Assembly (NCBI RefSeq): GCF_046098205.1 | Contig: NZ_JBJURJ010000001.1 | Coordinates: 248,001 to 312,000 of the forward strand | Reading direction: 5' to 3' | Length of the DNA stretch: 64,000 bases | Source of the DNA: Paenibacillus_AR mesotrionivorans | GTDB taxonomy: Bacteria; Bacillota; Bacilli; Paenibacillales; NBRC-103111 | Part shown: piece by piece, positions 1 through 8,631 of the stretch | How positions within the stretch are numbered: the first letter of the stretch is position 1 | How the letters are laid out: every line of letters starts with the position of its first letter | Notes under the pieces: model-generated | What the model saw: the letters and a program-made list of their open reading frames with translations, nothing else | Told to the model about the DNA's origin: nothing | The model's database searches: none | Made by a program: the position numbers and the translations under genes

Positions 1-1700
1 TGATTGGTCACGATCAGAACCTTGCCTTTGGCATCATAGCTAAACACGGTGTTCATGTATTCCGTTTGTAATGCGCGGCTAGTGGCGATGGCCTCAATCA
101 CATTATTATTATCATCCAGAATCAGCTTCACTTCGTCATCTATTTCCAGATCCCTGAAGGTAGTAAACTCCATGCCGGGAATAGTGACCTTCAAGTTGTT
201 ATCAAAGGTATAAAGTGCAGGTTTGCCTTTAGATGTACTAAAGATCGTAATGTATTTATAGTTCTTGTCTTCCTTGATATCCGTAATCCGGCCCTTGTCG
301 CTGGGCGGCTCATAGGCCTCCAGCATGGTCATTTCCGTCAGTACATCCGTATTGATGACGAAGGAGATCTTGTCCTTGGCTTTAATGGCCGAGATATCCC
401 CGCCTGCAGCACCCGCATAATACGTTACGGTAGTGGCCATGGGATAGGTTGCCGTGGAGCCGTCAGTTTCGCGGACGGTGATCTTCTTGTCCGTCAGATT
501 GACGGATTGGATCACCCCTTCCGCTGTTTTGTTCAGCGGAATATGCTTCACGGTAATGGACGTATATTTGGCCTTGCTGCCGGTTCTGTGCAGCGTCAGC
601 ACAGTTCCGGGAACCAAGTCGCTTGAGGCCAAACCCTTGCCGTCCTTGTCCACAATGGACAAGGGGATTTGGATTTGGGCTGTAATTTCCTTGCCGTTGC
701 TCTTCATCACAACCTGGGAGGTATTGAAGTCCAGACTTACAAGCGTACCGTCCAAAATATTGGCCGCCTGTCCGTTCTCTTCAATAACCTCTGCAAACAG
801 CACACTGCCGTCCTTCACGACGATAAACAGCTTATTGCCCTGCTTAAGGGACTGCGCTGTGGAAGGTGCGGATTGGTTCAGACCGTAGAACACCGTATCT
901 GCGGTAAAGCCGAAGGTTTTCTGGTCGCCGTAGTCATCGCCTAAAACAACGGCTTTGTCGGTGATGCTGTCCACAATCCCCAGACCGGAGATGTCCGTGG
1001 AATCCATATACGGGCTTGTCCGGCTCAGGAAGGTGGCCATTTCGGCGCGGGTTACGGATTTGGCGGGCTTGAAGGTGCCGTCATCCAAACCATCCACAAT
1101 CTTCAGTGCTACTGCTTGGTTAATAAAACCTCTTGTGGATGCGGAGATGTCCGCATCATCCGCGAACTTGGTTGCTTGGTTTGCCAGCTCATTGGCTTCG
1201 GCCTGCTTGCCGATAGACCGGATGACAAGCTTGGCCACCCAATCCCGGGAGGCCTGGCGGGTACCCCAGCCGGATCCCGAGACAGCGGATTCCTCCGGGT
1301 AGGAGATGATTCCTTTTTCCAAGGCCATAAACAGATATTTCTTGGCGTAGTCGGATACCTGCAGATCGGAGGCAAAGGCGGGCAGCTCACCCGCCGCTTG
1401 CTCCAGTCCCATCATCCGCACCAGCATGGTAACCACTTCCTCCTGGGTTACGGAGCTGCTCGGATCATAAATGCCAACTGATTTGCCGTCCACAATCCCC
1501 AGCAAAGCCAGCTTGGTTATGTACTTATTGGCCCAATGGGAGACGGGCACATCCGTAAATTTCAGGTTGGGCTTCGTGTAGGCATTCTGGACTGTTGACT
1601 GTGGAGCGGTAGTGTCGTTAAGGGCTGCCATTGCGGTCGTACCCAAGGTCAGACTTGCCGTAAGCAAGACGATCACAGCTTTTGTCGCTCTTTTTTTCAA
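1..1700 (-). CDS. S-layer-homology (SLH) domain surface protein, 3' end beyond window
   Basis: Read directly from the minus strand: an uninterrupted frame starts at a TTG (1700-1698) ten bases after a GAGGAG ribosome site and runs off the left edge, giving about 566 visible residues. The first 26 or so residues are a signal peptide with an AMA-type cleavage site. Three SLH repeats follow at about residues 46-95, 108-165 and 178-225; recognisable pieces are FTDVPVSHWA and DDGTFKPAKSVTRAEMATF. SLH domains bind pyruvylated cell-wall polymer, so the protein should sit on the cell surface. The rest is beta-rich with no enzyme motif I recognise. It appears to be the last gene of a unit with the GerMN lipoprotein and amidase upstream. 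Confidence 0.85.
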   Translation of the reverse strand, partial: MKKRATKAVIVLLTASLTLGTTAMAALNDTTAPQSTVQNAYTKPNLKFTDVPVSHWANKYITKLALLGIVDGKSVGIYDPSSSVTQEEVVTMLVRMMGLEQAAGELPAFASDLQVSDYAKKYLFMALEKGIISYPEESAVSGSGWGTRQASRDWVAKLVIRSIGKQAEANELANQATKFADDADISASTRGFINQAVALKIVDGLDDGTFKPAKSVTRAEMATFLSRTSPYMDSTDISGLGIVDSITDKAVVLGDDYGDQKTFGFTADTVFYGLNQSAPSTAQSLKQGNKLFIVVKDGSVLFAEVIEENGQAANILDGTLVSLDFNTSQVVMKSNGKEITAQIQIPLSIVDKDGKGLASSDLVPGTVLTLHRTGSKAKYTSITVKHIPLNKTAEGVIQSVNLTDKKITVRETDGSTATYPMATTVTYYAGAAGGDISAIKAKDKISFVINTDVLTEMTMLEAYEPPSDKGRITDIKEDKNYKYITIFSTSKGKPALYTFDNNLKVTIPGMEFTTFRDLEIDDEVKLILDDNNNVIEAIATSRALQTEYMNTVFSYDAKGKVLIVTN

Positions 1701-1736
1701 AGTGATTGTTCTCCTCTCTATCTGTCTCTCCAAAGA

Positions 1737-2306
1737 TTAACGCTTAAACCACTCGGGAAGCTCAAAATGGCCCATTAGGGATTCGGGCTTTTTGCCGTTC
1801 ACCAGAATCTCGAAGGTTTCCACTTCGTTGAATTGGAACAGGGTTTTGCGGAATGCATCCAGCAGAAGTCCTTCTCCGGCGGAGCCCAGCCTGTCCTCAT
1901 CGGGCAGATTCAAATTGACGGACAGCTTGCCTGAATCCAGTTTGGCGGACAAAAAGGTGGTTTGGGGACACAAGGATACCGCATCGGCAGACGGGCTTTT
2001 CTTCAGGGTGTTCAACGCAGCCAGATACTTGTTCTCATCCTTGTCGAACTTGATATTGACCTGCTTTTCCACCAAAGCCGTATTATCGCCGTTGGCTTGG
2101 CCGAAATACGCCTTGATGGCCACCTCCTTCTCCTGTACGGGAGAAGGTGTTGCGGGAGCAGCGGACTGGGAGGGCGCCACCGAAACGGCGGGCGTACCTG
2201 TTGCTGATGGGGTGGAAGCAGCATTCCTCTCCTTGGCTCCGCAGCCAACGGCCACTAGCGATAGAGAAACGGCAACTCCCAGCAGTATACATATTCTTCT
2301 GTTCAA
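1737..2306 (-). CDS. GerMN-domain lipoprotein
   Basis: 189 residues. It starts at TTG, chosen because AAGGAGGG lies eight bases upstream. A lipobox (VAVGC, Cys22) follows a hydrophobic signal segment, so the protein is probably a lipid-anchored exported protein. An Ala/Ser/Pro-rich linker to about residue 60 leads into a domain resembling GerMN, the fold seen in GerM sporulation/germination proteins, with the pattern VSLCPQTTFLSAKLDSGKLS. It begins 14 bases after the amidase stop and precedes the SLH gene, so a role at the cell wall is likely; this is inference from family and context. GerMN proteins are thought to bind glycans or partner proteins, not to catalyse. Confidence 0.75.
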   Translation of the reverse strand: MNRRICILLGVAVSLSLVAVGCGAKERNAASTPSATGTPAVSVAPSQSAAPATPSPVQEKEVAIKAYFGQANGDNTALVEKQVNIKFDKDENKYLAALNTLKKSPSADAVSLCPQTTFLSAKLDSGKLSVNLNLPDEDRLGSAGEGLLLDAFRKTLFQFNEVETFEILVNGKKPESLMGHFELPEWFKR

Positions 2307-2320
2307 GTATCAATCCCTCC

Positions 2321-3892
2321 TTATGGAATCTGCAAATATTCCCGGATGCCCGCGGCGATGGCCTCGGCTGTCTGGAGCTGGAGCTTCTCCGTAAATAAAG
2401 CGGCTTCCTCTTCAGGGCTGGAAAGATAGCCAATTTCACAAAGCACCGCAGGCATGACGGTTCGTAGGGTCACCCGGAGATCATTCTTGCGCACACCCCG
2501 GTCATTGAAGCCGGTAGCAGGCAAAATGCGGCTGTGCAGAATATCAGCCAAAGCGCGGCTTTCATCCCTGGAGTAATAGGTCTCCGTTCCGCTGACGGTA
2601 GCTTTGTTGAAGCTATTGGCATGTACGGATACAAAAACATCCGCATTCAGCCGGTTGGCGAAATCCGCCCGTTCGTTCAGTTCCACAAACGTATCATCCT
2701 GCCGTGTCAGCTTCACCTGAAGGTTGGGGATGTTCTCCAGCGCCTTGGCGATTTTGAGCACCATGGACAGGTTGAAGTCCTTTTCCTTACGGCCGGTGAT
2801 TTTGGAGATTGCCCCGGGATCTCCGTCACCGTGGCCGGCATCCAGTACCACAAGGAAATTATACCCCTTCATGGCGATGGTAAGCTCGGCCGGGTTCCTG
2901 CCTTCTAATAAAGTATAGTCGATTTTCTGCTTCAGGTCGACTACGATTCGGACTGTAGGCGGCTGGTCCTGGAATTGAGAGAACCGGATCCGCTCGGAGA
3001 ATTCAGCCGAAATGGCCAATTCATTGACTTGTTCAACCGCCTTTCCGTTCACCGTTTGAGCCAGGCGGGCGCCGGGTAAATCGATAACAAGACGCGACGG
3101 GTTGGACAGATGGGTGAACACCGGCTGAGGCACAGCACGGTCGGCCGTTATGGCCATACGCCCATCTGAGAAGCTGATGGTTTGAATGACGGAAACCACA
3201 TGATCAGGCCCCGTAGACGGGGATGTGCCCGGTGTTGCTCCGGGAGCAATTGTTGAACCGGGCAAAGTCGGCGATGACGAACCGGATGGTTTGGATGTTG
3301 GCGTAGAAGACGGCATAATGGATGCCGATGATGATGCCGATGGTGACGGTTTAGGTGTTGCGGCAGGACTGGGTGTTTCCGTTGCAGCCGGCGGGATCGA
3401 CGCTCCCGCTTTGGGCGGCTCCGAGCTTTGCCCGCCGGAAACCGGGATGGAGCTGCTTTTGTCAAACAGAAATACAGACCGTGTCAGGTTGTCCCACTGG
3501 ACATCCATGCCCAAATTCTCTGTTACGAACCGGACCGGCAAAAGGGTAGTACCGCTGTCTAAAACCGGGGCAGTTTCCAGCTTGAATGCCGCTCCGTTGA
3601 CACTGGCGACGGGGTTGTTGATGGCCAATTGCAGAAGTGCTCCATCACGCTTGATGGTAACCTGCTGCTTTTCCTGATTCCACGAGACCTCTGCCCCCAG
3701 CTCCTCCGAGATAATCCGGACCGGAACAAGAGTCAGATCATTGACAATCCGCGGCGGCACCTCCGGCACAAGCTCCGTGCGGTTCAGGAAAAGCCGGACT
3801 TGGTTGTCCGCGGCATAGCTTGTCCCTCCCCCTCCGCTCCACATGAGCACCAACAATACAGCACCGACCAACGCTGTTACAAGTTTCTTCAT
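2321..3892 (-). CDS. N-acetylmuramoyl-L-alanine amidase with copper-amine-oxidase-N and AMIN domains
   Basis: 523 residues: signal peptide (1-28), copper-amine-oxidase-N-like domain (about 30-145), a Pro/Ser/Thr-rich linker (150-230), an AMIN domain (about 231-340) and an Amidase_3 catalytic domain (345-523). The zinc and catalytic residues of the Amidase_3 family are present: His354 in DAGHG, Glu370, His424 in SVHANS and Glu486 in LCEIGY. The enzyme cleaves the amide between MurNAc and the stem peptide. AMIN and the N-terminal domain probably target it to the wall. The low-complexity linker looks like a flexible spacer. It is the first gene of a three-gene minus-strand unit, with the GerMN lipoprotein 14 bases downstream. 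Confidence 0.9.
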   Translation of the reverse strand: MKKLVTALVGAVLLVLMWSGGGGTSYAADNQVRLFLNRTELVPEVPPRIVNDLTLVPVRIISEELGAEVSWNQEKQQVTIKRDGALLQLAINNPVASVNGAAFKLETAPVLDSGTTLLPVRFVTENLGMDVQWDNLTRSVFLFDKSSSIPVSGGQSSEPPKAGASIPPAATETPSPAATPKPSPSASSSASIMPSSTPTSKPSGSSSPTLPGSTIAPGATPGTSPSTGPDHVVSVIQTISFSDGRMAITADRAVPQPVFTHLSNPSRLVIDLPGARLAQTVNGKAVEQVNELAISAEFSERIRFSQFQDQPPTVRIVVDLKQKIDYTLLEGRNPAELTIAMKGYNFLVVLDAGHGDGDPGAISKITGRKEKDFNLSMVLKIAKALENIPNLQVKLTRQDDTFVELNERADFANRLNADVFVSVHANSFNKATVSGTETYYSRDESRALADILHSRILPATGFNDRGVRKNDLRVTLRTVMPAVLCEIGYLSSPEEEAALFTEKLQLQTAEAIAAGIREYLQIP

Positions 3893-4048
3893 GATTCACC
3901 TCTGCATGCTGTTCTCGCGACAGGGGCTGGCAAAATAACCCTCTGTACCGTCATCATATAGACGCGGTAAATCGCATTTTGTTGCGTACTTTGGAAGAAA
4001 ATCCCCCTTCTTCTGCAGGAGCCCCCAGCCCCCTCAGCGATAGACGCC

Positions 4049-4083
4049 AAAAACTCCCTGATCCTCGCGGACAGGGAGTTTTT
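4049..4083. terminator. Intrinsic terminator after leuD
   Basis: A perfect 12-bp inverted repeat (AAAAACTCCCTG / CAGGGAGTTTTT) with an 11-base loop. T-runs lie on both sides, so it can act in both directions. It closes the leuCD unit and separates it from the amidase gene. Confidence 0.85.
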
Positions 4084-4109
4084 CACGCCGTTTAATCAGT
4101 TGGCTTCAC

Positions 4110-4718
4110 TTAAGCGTTGGAACCTAAACGGTAGGCATGTTTGCCCTCGTAAGCGGTAATGGCGTCCTCATGCTGGAGGGTCAGGCCGATATCGTCCAGG
4201 CCCAGCAGCAGAAATTGGCGGCGGTGCTCGTCAAGCTCGAAGGGAATACGCAGGCCGGCAGCGTCCGTGATCACCTTGTTTTCCAGGTCCACAGTCAGCT
4301 GGTAGCCCTCCTGGGCGTTTGACCGCTGGAACAGCTCCTCCACCTGCTCTTCGCTGAGCTTGATGGGCAGGATGCCGTTTTTGAAGCAGTTGTTATAGAA
4401 AATATCAGCGTAGGATGGGGCGATAATCACCTTAAAGCCAAAGTCCTGGATGGCCCATGGTGCATGCTCACGGGAGGAGCCGCAGCCGAAGTTGGCCCGG
4501 GACAGCAATACGGAAGCGCCCTGGTAACGCGGTTTGTTCAGGTTAAATTCGGCGATTTCCTTGCCAGCCTCGTCGAACCGCCATTCGAAGAACAGGTACT
4601 GGCCAAAGCCGGTCCGTTCGATCCGTTTCAAAAATTGCTTGGGGATGATGGCATCGGTGTCCACATTAACGCGGTCAACCGGTCCAACAAGACCTGTATG
4701 AGTTTTAAAAGCTTCCAT
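4110..4718 (-). CDS. leuD: 3-isopropylmalate dehydratase small subunit
   Basis: 202 residues, the normal length for LeuD. It pairs with LeuC to isomerise 2-isopropylmalate to 3-isopropylmalate in leucine synthesis. Family signatures are visible: GPVDRVNVDTDAIIPKQFLK near the N-terminus and FGCGSSREHAPW around residue 78, the loop that closes the active site. It follows leuC by 44 bases on the same strand and ends just before a strong terminator. leuA and leuB are not in the window. Confidence 0.95.
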   Translation of the reverse strand: MEAFKTHTGLVGPVDRVNVDTDAIIPKQFLKRIERTGFGQYLFFEWRFDEAGKEIAEFNLNKPRYQGASVLLSRANFGCGSSREHAPWAIQDFGFKVIIAPSYADIFYNNCFKNGILPIKLSEEQVEELFQRSNAQEGYQLTVDLENKVITDAAGLRIPFELDEHRRQFLLLGLDDIGLTLQHEDAITAYEGKHAYRLGSNA

Positions 4719-4762
4719 GATAGAAGACTCCCTTCGGCGCTGGTTTCAATCCATTACGTTGT

Positions 4763-6172
4763 TTAGGCCAGAAACTGCCAGTTGCGGACATCAGTGAACT
4801 TACCGTTGATGGCTGCCGCTGCGGCCATTTCCGGGGATACCAGATGGGTGCGTCCGCCCCGTCCCTGACGTCCTTCGAAGTTGCGGTTGGAGGTGGAGGC
4901 GCAGCGTTGGCCCGGTACCAAAACATCGGGGTTCATAGCCAAGCACATGCTGCAGCCCGCATCGCGCCATTCAAAACCGGCTTCGGTAAAGATTTTGTCC
5001 AAACCTTCCTTCTCCGCCTGAGCCTTCACCCGGCCGGAGCCCGGAACAACCATAGCCTGCACGTTGGAGCTTACCTTGTAGCCCTTGGCGACCTTGGCAG
5101 CTGCCCGCAGATCTTCGATACGGCCATTGGTGCAGGAGCCGATGAATACCACATCCACGGGGATATCGGACATAGGCGTCCCCGGTGTAAGTCCCATATA
5201 TTCAATGGCCTTCTCGGCCGCCTTGCGTTCATTTTCGGTGGTAAATTCGGCAGGCACCGGTACGGTGTCGCTAATACCTGCGCCCATACCCGGGCTGGTT
5301 CCCCAGGTAACCTGCGGGATCAGGGAATCCGCATCAAATTCCACTACGCGGTCATATACCGCACCTTCGTCCGAAACCAGGTTTTTCCACTCGCTGATGG
5401 CTTGCTCGAAGGCTTCGCCTTGGGGAGCGTATTGCCGTCCGCGGAGATACTCGAAGGTTTTCTCGTCGGGAGCGATCAACCCCGCCCGGGCGCCGGCTTC
5501 GATGGACATGTTGCACACGGTCATGCGCTCTTCCATGGAGAGGCTGCGGATGGATTCACCGGTATATTCAATAACGTAGCCGGTGGCAAAATCCGTGCCG
5601 TATTGGGCGATAACGCCCAGAATCAGGTCCTTGGCGGTAACGCCGGTAGCCAGCTTGCCGTTGATGCGCACCTCAAGGGTTTTGGGCTTCGACTGCTGCA
5701 GACATTGGGTAGCCAGCACATGCTCTACCTCGCTGGTGCCGATGCCAAAAGCAAGGGCGCCGAAGGCTCCGTGTGTGGAGGTATGGCTGTCGCCGCAAAC
5801 GATAGTTTTGCCGGGATGGGTCAGACCCAGCTCCGGGCCCATAACGTGAACAACCCCCTGGTCGATGTGGTCCAGGTCAAACAGGGTGACGCCAAAATCG
5901 GCGCAGTTTTTCGAAAGGGTTTCGATTTGCTGCTTGGAAATCGGATCGGTAATATTAAAGCGGTCCTTGGTGGGGACATTGTGGTCCATCGTAGCGAAGG
6001 TCAGATCGGGACGGCGTACCTTGCGCCCGGTCAGCCGCAGGCCTTCAAAAGCCTGTGGAGATGTAACCTCATGCACCAGCTGAAGGTCAATATAAATAAT
6101 GCTCGGTTTGCCTTCCTCCTGGTAGATGACATGATTGTCCCAAATTTTCTCAAACATGGTTTTTTTGCTCAT
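4763..6172 (-). CDS. leuC: 3-isopropylmalate dehydratase large subunit
   Basis: About 469 residues. I chose the ATG at 6172 (MSKKTMFEKIW) because GAGGTGG lies six bases upstream; an ATG at 6190 is also in frame but its site is poor. The aconitase-type [4Fe-4S] ligands are present (Cys in IGSCTNGR and the pair in CSMCLAMN). CGDSHTSTHGAFGALAFGIG and the C-terminal SNRNFEGRQG also mark the family. Cytosolic enzyme of leucine biosynthesis. It is divergent from the LysR gene, and the space between holds two dyads, so LysR control is likely. Confidence 0.95.
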   Translation of the reverse strand: MSKKTMFEKIWDNHVIYQEEGKPSIIYIDLQLVHEVTSPQAFEGLRLTGRKVRRPDLTFATMDHNVPTKDRFNITDPISKQQIETLSKNCADFGVTLFDLDHIDQGVVHVMGPELGLTHPGKTIVCGDSHTSTHGAFGALAFGIGTSEVEHVLATQCLQQSKPKTLEVRINGKLATGVTAKDLILGVIAQYGTDFATGYVIEYTGESIRSLSMEERMTVCNMSIEAGARAGLIAPDEKTFEYLRGRQYAPQGEAFEQAISEWKNLVSDEGAVYDRVVEFDADSLIPQVTWGTSPGMGAGISDTVPVPAEFTTENERKAAEKAIEYMGLTPGTPMSDIPVDVVFIGSCTNGRIEDLRAAAKVAKGYKVSSNVQAMVVPGSGRVKAQAEKEGLDKIFTEAGFEWRDAGCSMCLAMNPDVLVPGQRCASTSNRNFEGRQGRGGRTHLVSPEMAAAAAINGKFTDVRNWQFLA

Positions 6173-6286
6173 CATTAGCCACCTCTTCATTATCCTGATG
6201 ATCTATCTCTACACGCCGCCCGGCCAACGGCCGCTGCAGCAATTTCTCCTGCTGTTATCATAGCATTGAATCTCTTCATTGATCCA

Positions 6287-6324
6287 AGATATAATATCTA
6301 TAATCGTTATAGTTTTCAACTATA
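6287..6324. promoter_or_regulatory. Two dyads in the leuC / lysR divergent promoter region
   Basis: Directly visible: AGATAT-A-ATATCT at 6287-6299, and TATAGTT-TTC-AACTATA at 6308-6324. The second fits the T-N11-A pattern of LysR-type operators. Both lie between the divergent leuC and lysR starts, where a LysR protein normally binds to control itself and its target. A TATAAT overlaps this stretch on the plus strand. Assigning the sites to the adjacent regulator is inference. Confidence 0.6.
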
Positions 6325-6369
6325 AAAGACTATACCAAAGAACGAACTGACTCTATGGAGGATTGCATC

Positions 6370-7326
6370 ATGGAATTGCGCCAACTGCAATACGCCCTGC
6401 AAATTGCCGCCGAAAAAAACTTTTCCCGCGCCGCCGAAAAGCTTCATATCGCCCAGCCCTCACTCAGCCAGCAGCTGTCCAAACTGGAAAAGGAGCTGGG
6501 TGTGCTTTTGTTCCAGCGCAACACCAATTCCGTGGAGCTGACCCATGCCGGCTCTGCGTTTATGGAGAAGGCCCAGATGATTCTCGATATGGTAGGCCAG
6601 CTGGAACGGGAGATGGAGGATATTTCCGATATGAAAAAGGGCCGCCTGAACGTAGGCTCCCTCCCCATCACCGGGTCCCATATGCTGCCCCGGGTGCTGC
6701 CCCTTTTCCACAGCCGTTTTCCCGGGATCGAAATCCATTTGATCGAAGACACCACCAATGTATTGGAAAATCTGACCGCCGCCGGCCGGACCGATATCAG
6801 CCTGTTAACCCTGCCGGTTTTGGACTCCAACCTCTCCTGGGAGCCGCTGCTGGATGAGGAGATCCTGCTGGCCGTCCCTCCCACCCATCCGCTGGCGGGA
6901 CGGGCCGCACCGGACGAAACGGCCACGGTCAGCATCCGCCAACTGCGGGAAGAGGCGTTTATTGTACTGAAGCGGGGACAGGGCTTCCGGCAAATTGCGC
7001 TGGAGCTGTGCCGGAGCAATGGCTTTGAACCGCGGATTGTGTTCGAAAGCAGTAATATCGAAACTGTCCAGTCTCTGGTGGCTGCCGGAATGGGCATCGC
7101 CTTCGTGCCCAGCATGATCGCTCTTGGGCACGGCACCTCCTTCCGCCCCGACTATCTTCAACTGAAGGAGCGGCCTTACCGGACGCTGGTGGCCGCTTAC
7201 CGCAAGGGCCGGTACATCTCCAAGGCGGCAGAGGCCTTTATGGGAGTGATGCGGGAGGTGATGAACAAGGGGGACGGGTCAGAGCCTCCCGTTCAGCCGG
7301 CACCGGGAGTGGAGCAGGAGGATTAA
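6370..7326 (+). CDS. LysR-family transcriptional regulator
   Basis: 318 residues from the ATG at 6370 (MELRQLQYALQIA), chosen for GGAGG eight bases upstream. The N-terminal winged helix-turn-helix (residues 1-60) has the classic NFSRAAEKLHIAQPSLSQQL pattern. The rest is a LysR substrate-binding domain. It is divergent from leuC across a 200-bp gap with two dyads, so it probably regulates leuCD; the effector is unknown. The stop overlaps the stop of the convergent nitrilase-family gene (7323-7326), leaving no room for a terminator. The last 25 residues (SEPPVQPAPGVEQED) are a disordered tail. Confidence 0.9.
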   Translation: MELRQLQYALQIAAEKNFSRAAEKLHIAQPSLSQQLSKLEKELGVLLFQRNTNSVELTHAGSAFMEKAQMILDMVGQLEREMEDISDMKKGRLNVGSLPITGSHMLPRVLPLFHSRFPGIEIHLIEDTTNVLENLTAAGRTDISLLTLPVLDSNLSWEPLLDEEILLAVPPTHPLAGRAAPDETATVSIRQLREEAFIVLKRGQGFRQIALELCRSNGFEPRIVFESSNIETVQSLVAAGMGIAFVPSMIALGHGTSFRPDYLQLKERPYRTLVAAYRKGRYISKAAEAFMGVMREVMNKGDGSEPPVQPAPGVEQED

Positions 7327-8129
7327 TTCTCCGGCTCCCAGCTGCCGTAGACATCAGGGCGCCTGTCCCGGAACACGGAAATCCGCTCCCGGGCTTCTTT
7401 TATACGGTTCAAGTCCAGTTGGGCGGTGACGATTTCCTCCCCTTCTCCCCCTTCGGCCAATACCTCACCCCACGGATCAACAATGAGGGAATGACCGAAA
7501 AACTCCTGTCCGCCTCCTGCTCCAACACGGTTGCATGCGGCCACATAGACCTGGTTTTCGATAGCCCTCGCCACAGCCAACGTCCGCCAATGCTGCAGCC
7601 GGGGCTTAGGCCACTGGGCGGGAACCAGAAGCAGCTCCGCCCCGTCCAGCACTAGAGCTCTGGCCAGCTCAGGGAATCTCAGGTCGTAGCAGATCATCAT
7701 TCCTGCGGTAACCCCTTCCATCTGGACAAGCTCCCGTGTGGACCCCGCGGTCAGATGCCGGTCCTCCCCCATTGGCCCGAACAGGTGAAGCTTGGCGTAG
7801 CGGGACATCACAGAGCCGTGCAGGTCCATGACGTATGACGCATTGCGGATGCCGTCCTCCCGCTTTTCGGCGATGGACCCGGCGGCAATGGTGACGCGGA
7901 GCTCCCGGGCTAGGGCGCCCGCCCAGGCTTGCACCCGTTCGCCCTGCCAATCTCCCAGCTCCCCCAGCCGTTCCAGATCATATGCCGTGTCCCACAGCTC
8001 GGGAAGCAGCAGCAAATCCGGTTTATCGGGGGCAGCGGCAGCTTTGCGGATCAACCGCTCCGCGTTCCGGTAATTGGCCTCCGGGTCCCCGAAGGCAACA
8101 TCCATTTGCAGCAGACTAATGCGGGGCAT
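7323..8129 (-). CDS. Carbon-nitrogen hydrolase (nitrilase superfamily, omega-amidase-like)
   Basis: 268 residues, with the nitrilase catalytic triad visible: Glu44 in LLPELW, Lys113 in YAKLHLF and Cys147 in MICYDLRFPE. Family members hydrolyse small amides. The closest type I recognise is the YafV/MtnU omega-amidase group, which handles alpha-keto amides such as 2-oxoglutaramate or 2-oxosuccinamate, a side reaction of methionine salvage. An mtnX gene lies 4 kb away, which is mildly supportive. Exact substrate not provable from sequence. It faces lysR tail to tail with a 4-bp overlap of the two stop codons. Confidence 0.8.
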   Translation of the reverse strand: MPRISLLQMDVAFGDPEANYRNAERLIRKAAAAPDKPDLLLLPELWDTAYDLERLGELGDWQGERVQAWAGALARELRVTIAAGSIAEKREDGIRNASYVMDLHGSVMSRYAKLHLFGPMGEDRHLTAGSTRELVQMEGVTAGMMICYDLRFPELARALVLDGAELLLVPAQWPKPRLQHWRTLAVARAIENQVYVAACNRVGAGGGQEFFGHSLIVDPWGEVLAEGGEGEEIVTAQLDLNRIKEARERISVFRDRRPDVYGSWEPEN

Positions 8130-8242
8130 CCGTTTCCCCTCCTTCCACAGTCGCTTTACTCCATCTTAAAGCAAAGGCTTTCCACTCTGCAAGGCAGATG
8201 GATAGCAGGATAAGCACCGGTGGGTTAACAGCCTCCTGGGGC

Positions 8243-8450
8243 TCAACGGAATCCCATTGGCGCTAACGGAACTTAGAGGTCCGTAAACGGTGTTTAGTGC
8301 ACATTTTCTACGCTAACGGAACTCTGAGACCCTTAGCGGCAAAAAGTGCAGAGATTTCGCTGCCAACCAGCGTCTTATAGCTCCTCAGTTCCGTTAAAAT
8401 TGCAGAAACCTTATTTTCCGCGTGTAAGAGTCGTTGAGTTCCGTTACATG
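8243..8450. repeat. Family A repeat element, copy 1 (two forward, two reverse units)
   Basis: The ten-base word TAACGGAACT occurs forward at 8264-8273 and 8314-8323, and reversed (AGTTCCGTTA) at 8387-8396 and 8437-8446. Start-to-start spacings are 50, 73 and 50 bp. Similarity extends beyond the word into nearby bases such as CCCTTAGCGGCAAAA. A weaker half unit lies at 8243-8252. It fills most of the gap between the nitrilase-family gene and the proline leader and encodes nothing convincing. A second copy with identical spacing lies at 56110-56292. Confidence 0.85.
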
Positions 8451-8596
8451 CGGACCCACGGTAGCGTTCGGCCTGTTCTACAGCAAACGGCGCTCCAGAC
8501 CGGTTCTGCGTTAAATCCACTGCACATCCACCATGATTTCACAGTGAACCCATGGTAAAATCCACGGCGGATCTCCCCCAAAGACAGTTGGCATGC

Positions 8597-8625
8597 TTTA
8601 CAAAGCTGCCGCAGAATGCTATCTT
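8597..8625 (+). promoter_or_regulatory. Promoter of the proBAC-mtnX operon
   Basis: TTTACA (8597-8602), a 17-base spacer and TATCTT (8620-8625) form a reasonable sigma-A promoter. The start would be near 8632, just ahead of the T-box leader. Confidence 0.5.
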
Positions 8626-8631
8626 AAACAA

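Noticed and set aside
4844..6178. 444-codon plus-strand frame opposite leuC
   Set aside because: Antisense shadow of a highly conserved gene; composition is not protein-like.
8243..8450. CRISPR-like array
   Set aside because: Only four short units, half of them inverted, with no constant-length unique spacers between direct repeats and no cas genes. The same applies to the other repeat elements.
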